Shown: positions 24,419 to 32,833, numbered from the stretch's first letter. The stretch: 64,000 nucleotides of DNA from Azospirillum sp. RU38E (GCF_900188385.1 NZ_FZOI01000003.1:310001-374000); one strand, 5' to 3'. Program-made: numbers and translations. Notes: generated from the sequence alone by a model not told the origin.

Positions 24419-25333
24419 TCACTGCATGGCGCGGAATTCGCCCCGCGCGCGTTTGGACGCCATGGGTGGCACCGGTCCGGCCGGCAGTTCGGCGCTGCTG
24501 CGCACCCGGCGAGCCACCTTCTTATAGGCGCCGCTTTCGATCTGGCGGATACGTTCCTTGCTGACCCCATAATGCTGGGCCAGGGTTTCCAGGGTCACCG
24601 GGTTTTCCGCCAGATTGCGGGAGGCAAAGATATGCCGTTCGCGCTCCCCCAGAATGGTCAGCGCATCGCGCATCATGGCCCGGCGTTCGCGCAACTCGCT
24701 GCGCTCGGCCAGGTTTTCTTCCACAGATTCCCCGTCATCGGCCAGCAGGTCGATGGCTTCATGGTCGCCATCCTCCCCCACCGGCACATTCAGCGAGGTG
24801 ACAGGCGTGGAGAAGCGATGCTCCATCTCCCGCACCTCCTCCACCGAGGTGCCCAGCGTTGTCGCCACGCGCAGCACGTCATCATCGTTCATCACCCGAT
24901 CCTCAATCCCCAGCTTGCGCTGGGTCTGGCGCAGGTTGAAGAACAGGCGCTTCAAGGCGGCCGTATTGCCGCCCTTGATCAGTGACCAGTTATGCAGCAC
25001 GAAGCTCTGCACCTCTGCCCTGATCCACCACAGCGCATAGGTGGACAGGCGGAAGCCGCGCGACGGGTCAAAGCGCTGCACCGCCTTCACCAGACCGATA
25101 TTCGCCTCTGAAATCAGGTCGGCGATGGGCAGGCCGGAGCGGGCATATTTCGCGGCAATCTTCACTGCCAGCCGCATATGGCTTTTCACCAACTGGTCAA
25201 AGGCGCGGCGATCCTGCCGCTCCGTCCAGGCATGGGCAAGCTGCTGCTCCTCATCGGGGGGCAGCATGGGGAAACGGTTAGCCTGCGACGTGAAACTGCG
25301 CAGCAGGTCGACGGATTCAGTGTAGCTGGCCAT
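24419..25333 (-). CDS. rpoH: RNA polymerase sigma-32 family factor (RpoH paralogue)
   Basis: 304 residues beginning MASYTESVDLLRSF; the ATG follows AGGAGG. Region 2 carries HMRLAVKIAAKYARSGLPIA, DLISEANIGLVKAVQRFDPS and GFRLSTYALWWIRAEVQSFV. The RpoH box KRLFFNLRQTQRKLG marks the heat-shock sigma group, and region 4 shows VTLETLAQHYGVSKERIRQI. Alphaproteobacteria often have two RpoH proteins, one serving heat shock and one (RpoHII-like) photo-oxidative stress. Which of these this is cannot be decided without alignment, but the surrounding stress genes favour an oxidative role (inference). Confidence 0.9.
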   Translation of the reverse strand: MASYTESVDLLRSFTSQANRFPMLPPDEEQQLAHAWTERQDRRAFDQLVKSHMRLAVKIAAKYARSGLPIADLISEANIGLVKAVQRFDPSRGFRLSTYALWWIRAEVQSFVLHNWSLIKGGNTAALKRLFFNLRQTQRKLGIEDRVMNDDDVLRVATTLGTSVEEVREMEHRFSTPVTSLNVPVGEDGDHEAIDLLADDGESVEENLAERSELRERRAMMRDALTILGERERHIFASRNLAENPVTLETLAQHYGVSKERIRQIESGAYKKVARRVRSSAELPAGPVPPMASKRARGEFRAMQ

Positions 25334-25436
25334 GGCCTCTGTCCTCCTCTGGACGCGGCGCGATGCGGATAACCGGCCCGGCATTGGCACCGGCCACATC
25401 TCCCAATTTGGAACCGCTCCTTCTTGGAATGATTCT

Positions 25437-25465
25437 AAGATAGGATGGAGCGTGGCTATCCGCAA
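25437..25465 (-). promoter_or_regulatory. Possible housekeeping promoter of the rpoH-like gene
   Basis: On the minus strand TTGCGG (25465-25460), 17 bases, then TATCTT (25442-25437), giving a transcript leader of about 100 nt to the ATG at 25333. Spacing is ideal but both hexamers are imperfect. Confidence 0.35.
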
Positions 25466-25519
25466 GACCCGGCGCGGCTATATATCAAAAGTCATAGCGC
25501 AGACCGGGGCCGGCAATGG

Positions 25520-25549
25520 AAAAGGGCGACCGGTCAATACCGGCCGCCC
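25520..25549 (-). terminator. Rho-independent terminator of the dsbD-like gene
   Basis: A 10-bp stem with one mismatch (GGGCGACCGG against CCGGCCGCCC) and a 6-nt loop, followed on the minus strand by four T. It lies about 40 nt after the dsbD-like stop. Confidence 0.65.
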
Positions 25550-25588
25550 TTGGTCAACAAAGCGGAGCCTGGAGAGTTCCCCTGGGGG

Positions 25589-27721
25589 TTAACCCTGGAT
25601 CGGGGCCATCGCCTCCAGCACCGTGCCTTCCGTCAACAACTGCGGCAGCACCAGCGGTTCCGCCGCACCGGGCAGATAGAGCAGGTAAAGCGGCACGCCG
25701 CTGCGGCCATGGCTTTCCAGGATGCGGGCGATCTTGGCGTCGCGGTTGGTCCAGTCCCCCTTCAGATAGGTGATACCCTTCTGCTTCATCGCCGCCTTCA
25801 CCGTGTCGGTCGACAGGGAGGTGCGTTCATTCACCAGACAGGTGACACACCAGGCGGCGGTGAAATTCACGAAGACCGGCTTGTTCTGGCCGCGCAATTC
25901 ATCCAGCCGCGCTTCGCTGAAGGCTTCGTAATTCTTCGCCGGGCCGCTGCTGGCGGCCAGGGCAGCGGGGGCGGCATTCACCGCCGTGCGCCCGGCACCC
26001 AGCACAGACGCCACCACCAACGCCAGCGCCACCAGCCCGCCACCAACGCGCCAGCCGGTGCCAGACTGGCGGGTAACACCATAAAGCCAGCCGGCAAAGG
26101 CCACCGCCACCATGCCGGCGAGCACGGCGGCCACCGTATCCGGCCCCGCCTGCACCGACAGCACCCAGACCAGCCAGGCGGCCGAGGCATAGAGCGGGAA
26201 GGCCAGCGCCTGCTTCACCCGGTCCATCCAAAGGCCAGGGCGCGGCATCCGGCGTAACAGCGCCGGGCTGAAGGTCAGCGCCAGGAAGGGCAAGGCCATG
26301 CCCAGGCCCAGCGACAGGAAGACGGCCATGGCCGCATACCAGGGCTGGGTGATGGCATAGCCCAGTGCCGTCCCCATGAAGGGCGCCGTGCAGGGCGTGG
26401 CCACCACAGTGGCCAGCACGCCGGTGAAGAAGCTGCCGGCCAGCCCCCCCTTGGAGGCCAGCCCCTGGCCCACGCCCATGGCGCTGGTGCCGATATTGAA
26501 CACGCCGGACAGCGACAGGCCCAGCAGCAGCATGACATAGGCCAGGATGGAGACCACCAGCGGGTCTTGCAGCTGGAAGCCCCAGCCGATGGCCGCCCCG
26601 CCGGCCCGCAGGGCCAGCAGCGCCCCGGCAATGGCCGCGAAACAGGCCAACACGCCAGCGGTATAGACCAGCCCATGCTGGCGGGCATGGCCCGGCCCAT
26701 GGCTGATCAGCGCCATCGCCTTCATCGACAGCACAGGGAAGACGCAGGGCATCAGGTTCAGGATCATGCCACCCAACAGCGCCAGCAGGATGGCCCCGGC
26801 CAGGGAGGTGCCCGCCGTCTCCTTCGCCGCCGCATCCAGCACAGCCGCCGCCGGGGCCGCCGCCGCACCTGCCCCAGTGTCAGCGCTGATGGCGAAGGCA
26901 TGGCGCAGCGGTTTGCCGTCCAGCTCCTCCACGAAGGTCAGCACGCCTTTGGCCGGACCGGCGGGCAAGGCCCCGCCGGGGGTCAGCGCCAGGGTCAGCC
27001 CCTGCCCGTCCAGCTGCATCGGCTGGGCGGCATTCGACGCGGCGGTCTTGAAATCGTCGGGGAAGAAGAAGGCGTCGCGGATCTTGCCCTGCGCCAGCTC
27101 CGGTGCCTGGATCACCAGCTTATGCTGCTTCTCCCCCGGCACCAGCCGCACCGGATAGGGGCTGGGCACCGGCAGGCTGGCCCGGGCTTCTGTAAACAAG
27201 GCCGCCGCCTCCGCCGCCGGCTTCGCAGCACCGTGCAGAACCGGCACATCCAGGGTCAGCGTGGCCGACTCGGGAATACAAATGTCCTCACAGACCAGCC
27301 AATCGACTGCCGCCGTCAGGGTGACGGGGGCGCCGGGCTTGGCATCGGCCGGCAGCGTCAGCGGCACCAGCAGATGCACCGTATCCTTGTAACCAAAATT
27401 GACCAGCGGCCCGATGGGGAAGCGTTCCGGCGCCGGCCAGTTGATATCCCCCGCCTGCCAGCCGGCCGGCAGGGTCCAGCCGATGGAGGTGGCAATGCCA
27501 CTATCGCCGGGATTGAGCCAGTAGGTATGCCAGTGCGGCCGGATTTTCTGGGTCAGGGCTACCCAGACCTGCTGGCCGGGGGCGGCCCCCTCGGTCTCCA
27601 GCGTCAGGCGGCTTTCGACATTCTCCGTGGCCACGGCCGGACCGGCAACCAGGGCCGCCGGGGCGGCACTGCTGGCAAGAACAGTCAGGGCCAGGGCGGC
27701 CGGCAGGAACAGCTTGGACAT
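25589..27721 (-). CDS. Protein-disulfide reductase, DsbD/ScsB family
   Basis: About 710 residues. A signal peptide (FLPAALALTVLASSAAPAAL) precedes a periplasmic N-terminal domain with the cysteine pair DWLVCEDICIPES. Eight or so membrane segments follow, with the two conserved intramembrane cysteines in LMPCVFPVLSMKAM and VATPCTAPFMGTAL. A C-terminal thioredoxin-like domain has FVNFTAAWCVTCLVNERTSL (CVTC). DsbD-type proteins carry electrons from cytoplasmic thioredoxin to periplasmic disulfide isomerases and other thiol proteins. The start at 27721 follows GGAG; the larger upstream extension has no signal peptide and is rejected. Thioredoxin reductase, the electron source, is encoded next door in divergent orientation. 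Confidence 0.93.
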   Translation of the reverse strand: MSKLFLPAALALTVLASSAAPAALVAGPAVATENVESRLTLETEGAAPGQQVWVALTQKIRPHWHTYWLNPGDSGIATSIGWTLPAGWQAGDINWPAPERFPIGPLVNFGYKDTVHLLVPLTLPADAKPGAPVTLTAAVDWLVCEDICIPESATLTLDVPVLHGAAKPAAEAAALFTEARASLPVPSPYPVRLVPGEKQHKLVIQAPELAQGKIRDAFFFPDDFKTAASNAAQPMQLDGQGLTLALTPGGALPAGPAKGVLTFVEELDGKPLRHAFAISADTGAGAAAAPAAAVLDAAAKETAGTSLAGAILLALLGGMILNLMPCVFPVLSMKAMALISHGPGHARQHGLVYTAGVLACFAAIAGALLALRAGGAAIGWGFQLQDPLVVSILAYVMLLLGLSLSGVFNIGTSAMGVGQGLASKGGLAGSFFTGVLATVVATPCTAPFMGTALGYAITQPWYAAMAVFLSLGLGMALPFLALTFSPALLRRMPRPGLWMDRVKQALAFPLYASAAWLVWVLSVQAGPDTVAAVLAGMVAVAFAGWLYGVTRQSGTGWRVGGGLVALALVVASVLGAGRTAVNAAPAALAASSGPAKNYEAFSEARLDELRGQNKPVFVNFTAAWCVTCLVNERTSLSTDTVKAAMKQKGITYLKGDWTNRDAKIARILESHGRSGVPLYLLYLPGAAEPLVLPQLLTEGTVLEAMAPIQG

Positions 27722-27931
27722 GGGCGGGTGATCTCCTTCGCACCCTAGATTTAATGCTGTCCGGGGCAAACGACCACCCCCTATGCAAAGGGCAGCGGCA
27801 AGGCGCCCCTGCACAGCGGTTGAACCAAGGCAGCAAGGCGGATAGGGTCGCTTGCCCGATGGCAGCCGGATGACCATCTGCGGCAAACCATACTATCGGC
27901 TTAAAGCCTTCGCGCTCAAGGAAACGCCCCC

Positions 27932-28885
27932 ATGACCACGCATCGTTCCAAGGTTTTGATCATTGGCGCCGGCCCGGCCGGCTATACGGCGGCGATCTAT
28001 GCCGCGCGCGCCAGCCTGGAACCGGTGCTGGTCCAGGGGATGACGCCGGGCGGCCAGCTCACCATTACCAAGGATGTGGAAAACTACCCCGGCTTTGCCG
28101 ACCCGGTGGAAGGCCCGCACCTGATGGAACAGATGCGGGCCCAGGCGGAACGCTATGGCACCAAGATGTTCTTCGACATCATCACCGATGTCGATTTCAC
28201 CCAGCGCCCCTTCATCTGCAAGGCCGATAGCGGGGATGAGTTTGTTGCCGACGCGGTGATCATCGCCACCGGCGCCCAGGCCCGCTGGCTGGGCATTCCG
28301 GGCGAACAGCATTTCCAGGGTGCTGGTGTGTCGGCCTGCGCCACCTGCGACGGTTTCTTCTTCCGGGGCAAGGAAGTGGCCGTGGTCGGCGGTGGCAATA
28401 CTGCGCTGGAAGAAGCACTCTACCTCACCCACCACGCGTCCAAGGTGACGCTGATCCACCGCCGCGACAGCTTCCGCGGCGAACGCATCCTGCAGGAGCG
28501 CGTGGCCGCCCACCCGAAGATCGAGGTGGTGTGGGACAGCGTGGTGGAGGAAATCCTGGGTGTGGGCGGCGACAGCTTCACCGACCCCAAGCGCGTCACT
28601 GGCGTACGCCTGCGCAATGTGAAGACCGATGCCGTATCGGACCGCAGCCTGGACGGCGTGTTCGTCGCCATCGGCCACGACCCAGCGACCAAGCTGTTCA
28701 AGGGCAAGCTGCGCATGGATGATGAGGGCTATCTGATCACCGCCCCCGACAGCACCCGCACGGACATTGATGGCGTCTATGCCGCCGGCGATGTGAAGGA
28801 CAAGGTGTTCCGTCAGGCGGTCACCGCCGCCGGCATGGGCTGCATGGCAGCCCTGGAAGTGGAAAGGTTCCTGGCCGGCCATTGA
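27932..28885 (+). CDS. trxB: Thioredoxin-disulfide reductase
   Basis: A 317-residue NADPH-dependent flavoprotein. FAD motif VLIIGAGPAGYTAAIYAARA, the redox pair in SACATCDGFFFRGKEV, NADPH motif VAVVGGGNTALEEALYLTHH, and the C-terminal FAD segment GVYAAGDVKDKVFRQAVTAA are all present. It reduces thioredoxin in the cytoplasm and thereby supplies the adjacent DsbD-like membrane protein. An AAGGA ribosome site lies ahead of the ATG. Two hairpins begin at the stop codon. Confidence 0.98.
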   Translation: MTTHRSKVLIIGAGPAGYTAAIYAARASLEPVLVQGMTPGGQLTITKDVENYPGFADPVEGPHLMEQMRAQAERYGTKMFFDIITDVDFTQRPFICKADSGDEFVADAVIIATGAQARWLGIPGEQHFQGAGVSACATCDGFFFRGKEVAVVGGGNTALEEALYLTHHASKVTLIHRRDSFRGERILQERVAAHPKIEVVWDSVVEEILGVGGDSFTDPKRVTGVRLRNVKTDAVSDRSLDGVFVAIGHDPATKLFKGKLRMDDEGYLITAPDSTRTDIDGVYAAGDVKDKVFRQAVTAAGMGCMAALEVERFLAGH

Positions 28886-28971
28886 TTCGGCGGCAGATGG
28901 TTCACTGACCGAATCAGGCCGGTGCGGACGGGTATTTTCGCCGGAGGATGGCCGGTGCGACCCGTCCGCAC
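28883..28971 (+). terminator. Two consecutive stem-loops after trxB
   Basis: First stem TGATTCGG / CCGAATCA (28883-28890 with 28909-28916) includes the trxB stop codon. The second, GTGCGGACGGGT / ACCCGTCCGCAC (28922-28933 with 28960-28971), is a perfect 12-bp stem around 26 nt. There is no T-tract, so they may be 3' mRNA-protecting structures or a Rho-dependent end. The remaining 205 bases to the LysR gene show no gene. Confidence 0.45.
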
Positions 28972-29176
28972 ACCCAAGTGTGACCTGAAGGTTACGTCCA
29001 TCAGGTCATAAACTGTTGCAAGGACAATACGATACCTTGCGGTAATGACGGTTTTTAGCGACAAGCCCTAGCAATGGCGGAAAGCCCCGTATATCATCCA
29101 TGCGTCGGCTGCATTCCCGCTGCCGATCAACAGACGGGGTGTCCACCGCAGGGCGCCACTTTCTAGGGACGGGTCC

Positions 29177-30088
29177 ATGGATTGGGACAAGCTTCGCGTC
29201 TTTCACGCAGTGGCGGAGGCGGGCAGCTTCACACATGCGGGGGAAACCCTGAATCTCAGCCAGTCTGCCGTAAGCCGGCAGATCAGCGCGCTGGAGGAAA
29301 GCCTCCACGTGCCGCTGTTCCACCGCCATGCGCGTGGACTGATTCTGACTGAGCAGGGCGAACTACTGTATCGCACCGCACGTGAGGTCTTTGCCAAGCT
29401 CTCGATGACGGAGGCTATGCTCTCCGAGTCGAAGGAGCACCCGAAGGGCCCGCTGAAGGTCACCACCACCATCGCGTTGGGGTCCACCTGGCTGACCCCG
29501 CGGGTGAAGGATTTCCTCACACTCTACCCGGATGTGCAGCTGACGCTGCTGCTGGACGATAATGAGCTGGACCTGTCGATGCGGGAGGCGGATATCGCCA
29601 TCCGTCTGTCGGCCCCGCGTCAGCCCGATCTGATCCAGCGCCATCTGATGACGGTGCGTGTGCATCTCTATGCCCACAAATCCTACATCGAAAAGCGCGG
29701 GATGCCGCAATCGGTGGCAGAGCTGGACCAGCACGACCTGATCGCCTATCCGAACGAGGCGCGGGCCCCGGTCAGCAACATCAACTGGGCGCTGCATGTC
29801 GGCGATCCGCCGGGCGGCGAACGCCACACGGCGCTGCGCGTCAACAGCCTCTACGCCATGTTCCGCGCCGCGCAGAGCGGCCTGGGCATCGCCTCGCTGC
29901 CCGATTATGTGGTGGATGGCCAGTCGGACATGGTCCGGGTGCTGCCGGAAATCAGCGGGCCGCGCATCGACGCCTATTTCGTCTATGCGGAGGAGCTGCG
30001 CCATTCCAAGCGCATCGCCGTGTTCCGCGATTTCCTGGTCAAGAAGGTTGCCGAAACCTTCCCCGCGACCCATGCACAAAACGCATAA
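29177..30088 (+). CDS. LysR-family transcriptional regulator
   Basis: A 303-residue regulator with N-terminal helix-turn-helix (WDKLRVFHAVAEAGSFTHAG, LNLSQSAVSRQISALEESLH, VPLFHRHARGLILTEQGELL) and a LysR substrate-binding domain (LKVTTTIALGSTWLTPRVKD, LYPDVQLTLLLDDNELDLSM, FRAAQSGLGIASLPDYVVDG). It follows trxB on the same strand 291 nt downstream. Its target is not visible; trxB is possible because the pair recurs together in some alphaproteobacteria (from memory, not checked). Confidence 0.93.
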   Translation: MDWDKLRVFHAVAEAGSFTHAGETLNLSQSAVSRQISALEESLHVPLFHRHARGLILTEQGELLYRTAREVFAKLSMTEAMLSESKEHPKGPLKVTTTIALGSTWLTPRVKDFLTLYPDVQLTLLLDDNELDLSMREADIAIRLSAPRQPDLIQRHLMTVRVHLYAHKSYIEKRGMPQSVAELDQHDLIAYPNEARAPVSNINWALHVGDPPGGERHTALRVNSLYAMFRAAQSGLGIASLPDYVVDGQSDMVRVLPEISGPRIDAYFVYAEELRHSKRIAVFRDFLVKKVAETFPATHAQNA

Positions 30089-30140
30089 CTCACGCTTCGC
30101 ATCACCCCTGGTGAAATGCGCGGGAATGCTTAAATCTTAG

Positions 30141-30283
30141 GCCACCTGCTGCTGCAATGCAGCGCGGGTGTTTCGCCCCGATTTACCCGGTCGGGGTTGG
30201 GTCCTTGACCCAGCGTCTCCCAGACGTGAAGCCTCCCTGTTCAACTCGGCCGGAAACCCTTGGGTTTTCCGGCCGTTTTTTTA
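30141..30283 (+). ncRNA. Candidate structured small RNA with CCUCCC motifs
   Basis: In the 311-base gap after the LysR gene there are four hairpins in a row: GCTGC/GCAGC (30148-30163), CCCCGA/TCGGGG (30176-30196), TGGGTC/GACCCA (30198-30212) and CGTCT-CCC-AGACG (30214-30226). An unpaired CCTCCC (30232-30237) follows and then a Rho-independent terminator. CCUCCC is complementary to Shine-Dalgarno sequences and typical of trans-acting alphaproteobacterial small RNAs. It could alternatively be the LysR mRNA 3' end processed into an RNA. The 5' boundary is approximate; TAAATC at 30131 is a weak -10 candidate. Confidence 0.45.
30248..30283 (+). terminator. Rho-independent terminator
   Basis: CGGCCGGAAA-CCC pairs with GGG-TTTTCCGGCCG (one bulged base), followed by seven T. 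This is a strong terminator 160-195 nt after the LysR stop and the 3' end of the candidate small RNA. Confidence 0.85.
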
Positions 30284-30399
30284 TCCAGGGCCTGAATTGA
30301 CGGCTGCCCAAGGGGCGGGCAATGGCTGCCGCCTGATAAGGCAGAATCGCAACCTTCCCCCCTGCTTTCGCGCTATTGCGGATCGATAGGCATCGGCCC

Positions 30400-30663
30400 A
30401 TGATTCGGCCCATGTCCATCAACGGCGTCACCGGCAGCTATACCGCCCCCAGCCCGCCCCCGCCGGAACCCGCACCGGGCCGGCGATCGGCGGATCCTGC
30501 GCCGGCCCCGCCCCCACCCAATCCGGCCCCGGCCGCCCGCCTGCCGGATCGCAGCCTGCCCCCGGTGCCACCGGTCCCCATCGGGCCAGTGCAGCTGACG
30601 CCGATGCCCCCACCCATGCCACCGGCCCCCATGCCGGGCAGCCTGGTCAATATCGTGGTTTAG
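30400..30663 (+). CDS. Short proline-rich hypothetical protein
   Basis: About 87 residues, of which roughly a third are proline (APSPPPPEPAPGRRSADPAP, LPPVPPVPIGPVQLTPMPPP), ending GSLVNIVV. No domain is recognised, no signal peptide and no strong ribosome site for either ATG (30400, 30412), so this may be a chance frame in GC-rich DNA. In its favour, a 17-bp palindrome starts exactly at its stop codon, as the other hairpin elements in this window do at real genes. Confidence 0.35.
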   Translation: MIRPMSINGVTGSYTAPSPPPPEPAPGRRSADPAPAPPPPNPAPAARLPDRSLPPVPPVPIGPVQLTPMPPPMPPAPMPGSLVNIVV

Positions 30664-30700
30664 AGCCGGGTGCGTTTAAACGGAAACGCACCCGGCTCTA
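30661..30700. repeat. 17-bp perfect inverted repeat
   Basis: TAGAGCCGGGTGCGTTT at 30661-30677 pairs perfectly with 30684-30700 around a 6-nt loop. It overlaps the stop codon of the proline-rich frame. No T-tract. Palindromes of this look are dispersed in many alphaproteobacterial genomes (general knowledge), so it may be a REP-type unit. Confidence 0.7.
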
Positions 30701-30714
30701 AGTCCTTGTTCAGC

Positions 30715-30761
30715 GAGCGGATTCACGCTCCAAAGCGATCCCGCTTTTCCGCGATCCGCTC
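30715..30761. repeat. Nested inverted repeat next to the 17-bp palindrome
   Basis: GAGCGGAT (30715-30722) pairs with ATCCGCTC (30754-30761), enclosing a smaller hairpin AAAGCG / CGCTTT (30732-30747). Together with the preceding palindrome it fills the gap before the convergent gene ending at 30773; REP-like. Confidence 0.55.
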
Positions 30762-30772
30762 TAAAGCCGCCC

Positions 30773-31339
30773 TCAGGCACTTTGCCGCTTTTCCAGATTA
30801 AGGGCGGGGGGATCGGCAAGGTCGCCCTGATGCGGCTTCACCTCGACAATCATATAGCCCGCCTCCTCGGGGAAGCGAACCAGGGCCTTGCGCTTGGCCC
30901 GGGCCGCGTCGGCTGCGAAATAGAAGACGTAGCGGCCATCATCCCAGAGGGTGGTCACATTGTCTGGTTCCAGCGGCGATGCCGCGTCGCGTCGGCGGCG
31001 GACACAGATGATCCAGCCCGTCTCCGACAGGCCGCGCCGTTCATCCAGCACCAGCACGCGCCGATCCTCCGCCTCCAGTTCCATCAGGCGGCGCTGCAGC
31101 TCCCCCAGCTTGTCGCTCAGCGCCGTTGCCTCAACGTCATCCTGCCCCGCCGTCAGCCGCTGCCCCAGGCTTTCGCGTGCCAGGGAACGGACCTTCTGGC
31201 TCAAGGCATACTGGCGGCGGCGCAGTTCGCGGATGGCGCGCTTCGTTTCCCGGATCGTCTTGCGCGCCCGCCGCACGGTGGGGCGGAGGGAGAGGATCAC
31301 CAGCATTGCCCCGATCAGAAAAAGGGTGGTCGGGCTCAT
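30773..31339 (-). CDS. Membrane-anchored coiled-coil protein, unknown function
   Basis: 188 residues. A single N-terminal membrane segment (TTLFLIGAMLVILSL), a strongly charged coiled coil (residues about 20-95, ARKTIRETKRAIRELRRRQY, LSDKLGELQRRLMELEAEDR) and a compact C-terminal domain (WDDGRYVFYFAADAARAKRK, RFPEEAGYMIVEVKPHQ). The same plan and a similar C-terminal pattern (A....AK......P...G) occur in the protein encoded just upstream, which overlaps it by 4 nt, so the two look like diverged copies acting together. No family recognised. Confidence 0.7.
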   Translation of the reverse strand: MSPTTLFLIGAMLVILSLRPTVRRARKTIRETKRAIRELRRRQYALSQKVRSLARESLGQRLTAGQDDVEATALSDKLGELQRRLMELEAEDRRVLVLDERRGLSETGWIICVRRRRDAASPLEPDNVTTLWDDGRYVFYFAADAARAKRKALVRFPEEAGYMIVEVKPHQGDLADPPALNLEKRQSA

Positions 31340-31962
31340 GCCGGCTCCATCGCGGCGGGCTCCTCGGTCGCCACATCCATCTCGGCTGGTGCTGCATCGC
31401 TGCTGGGTGCGGCCACCCCGGTCAGCAACTGGGCGAAAACCGCCTTGAAGCCGGAGGCGCGGGGATAGACCCGCTCGAACTCCGCCTTGGCCTCCTCCGG
31501 CCCTGGCGCCCAGACATGCACCGGGCAGGGCTGGGCCCAGCTGCTGTCATAAAAGGCGTGCCGCTCCCCCCGCTTCACCTGATGGGCGACGGATGTATTC
31601 ACCACCAGGAATTCATAAGGCTTGTTGGGGAACTGCTCCGCCCCCAGCGTGCGCACGAAGCGATAGGGAGAGTTTTCCAATTCCCGGATGCGGGTCCGCA
31701 GGGCCTTCTCATTGCGCTGGGCGCCGAACAGCTGGCTGGCGGCCCCGGCGGCGCGGGCCTTGCGATCCTCCACCCGCGCGGCCAAGCCATTGGCCAGCCG
31801 CGCATAGCGGGCCAGCCGCGCCCGCAACTGCGCCTCCCGGGCCTGGCCGCGCAGCAGCCGGGCATAGAGATGGGACATGGTGGCGACGAGCAAATTCACC
31901 CCGACGCCTGCCAGGAAGGTTACCACCGCGAACTGAACGAAGCCGATCAGATGGGTCAGCAC
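31336..31962 (-). CDS. Membrane-anchored coiled-coil protein, unknown function (partner)
   Basis: 208 residues. The N-terminal membrane segment (LIGFVQFAVVTFLAGVGVNL) is followed by a coiled coil (RGQAREAQLRARLARYARLA to about residue 95) and a globular domain (YEFLVVNTSVAHQVKRGERH, VHVWAPGPEEAKAEFERVYP, RASGFKAVFAQLLTG), then an acidic Ala/Pro tail. It is first in a two-gene operon with the paralogue-like gene at 30773-31339 (4-nt overlap). Function unknown; both would sit in the inner membrane with most of the chain on one side. Confidence 0.7.
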   Translation of the reverse strand: MLTHLIGFVQFAVVTFLAGVGVNLLVATMSHLYARLLRGQAREAQLRARLARYARLANGLAARVEDRKARAAGAASQLFGAQRNEKALRTRIRELENSPYRFVRTLGAEQFPNKPYEFLVVNTSVAHQVKRGERHAFYDSSWAQPCPVHVWAPGPEEAKAEFERVYPRASGFKAVFAQLLTGVAAPSSDAAPAEMDVATEEPAAMEPA

Positions 31963-32296
31963 CAGGACGCCCCAGATTACTGTGTTTCGTTATATTGCAA
32001 CAAAATACCAGAAGGTGAAAGGTCAAATGATCCATGTGAAACATGGGCTTGGGTGGGGGATACCCAAGGGATGGCAAAGTTGTGCTACATACAACCAGCC
32101 GAATTACAATAGTTTGTGTCAGATGCGGCCTGGGTGTCATAAATATTCGATGGCGCTCGCATGACGCCCGGCCGGGTCCATGCGGATAGGGTCATCCGGA
32201 ACCCCGACTTTTCCGGGCACAAATCCGCCCTGGGGGCGTTTCAGACAGGCAAAGCCGGCGCCTGCCGGTTCCTGCCACCCAGCGGAGCACCCGATC
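31963..32296. other. AT-rich divergent intergenic region
   Basis: 334 bases between the coiled-coil operon and dps. The left 170 bases are unusually AT-rich. It holds two short hairpins, CCATG/CATGG (32032-32046) and CTTGGGT/ACCCAAG (32048-32068). No gene is apparent. Promoters for both sides should be here; no specific stress-regulator box could be assigned upstream of dps. Confidence 0.5.
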
Positions 32297-32833
32297 ATGG
32301 CCAATAGCAAGCCCACCATCGTCGCCTCTGACACCGACCACACGCCCCCTTCCACCGAATTACTGCCGGTGCAGACGGGGATCGACCGCGACCAGCGCCA
32401 GGCCCTGGCGGAGGGATTGGCCGGGGTGCTGGCCGACAGCTATACGCTGTTGGGCAAGACCCATGGCTTCCATTGGAACGTCACCGGCGACCGTTTCCAT
32501 TCCCTGCACGCCATGTTCCAGACCCAATATGAGGATCTGACCGAGGCGGTGGATGAGCTGGCCGAACGCATCCGGGCGCTGGGCCATTTCGCCCCCGGCA
32601 GCCTGTCGCAGTTCCTGAAACTGACCGGGATCGAGGATGAACATGGCGTGCCCGACGACCGGGCCATGCTGGAACAACTGGTGCGCGACAATGAACAGGT
32701 GACGCGCGCTTGCCGCGCCGTGGTGGAACTGGCCGATCAGGCCGGTGATACCGTGACTGAAGACCTGATGAATCAGCGCATGGCCTATCATGAAAAGGCC
32801 GCCTGGATGCTGCGCGCCTCCATCGGGAAATAA
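32297..32833 (+). CDS. dps: Dps-family ferritin-like DNA-protection protein
   Basis: 178 residues. The ferroxidase-site helix KTHGFHWNVTGDRFHSLHAM and FQTQYEDLTEAVDELAERIR supply the His, Asp and Glu ligands shared between Dps subunits; EDLMNQRMAYHEKAAWMLRA ends the bundle. Dps forms a 12-mer shell that oxidises iron with hydrogen peroxide and shields DNA. The ATG at 32297 follows GGAG; a longer in-frame start would add an unconserved leader and is rejected. The N-terminal 25 residues are Thr/Pro-rich. Confidence 0.96.
   Translation: MANSKPTIVASDTDHTPPSTELLPVQTGIDRDQRQALAEGLAGVLADSYTLLGKTHGFHWNVTGDRFHSLHAMFQTQYEDLTEAVDELAERIRALGHFAPGSLSQFLKLTGIEDEHGVPDDRAMLEQLVRDNEQVTRACRAVVELADQAGDTVTEDLMNQRMAYHEKAAWMLRASIGK

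Noticed and set aside
30141-30283. Considered 6S RNA for the structured region after the LysR gene
   Set aside because: 6S folds as one long rod with a central bubble of about 180 nt; this is a row of short independent hairpins.
32198-32240. GGAAC upstream of dps as a general-stress (EcfG) promoter
   Set aside because: No CGTT at 16-17 bases; the nearest is 34 bases away.
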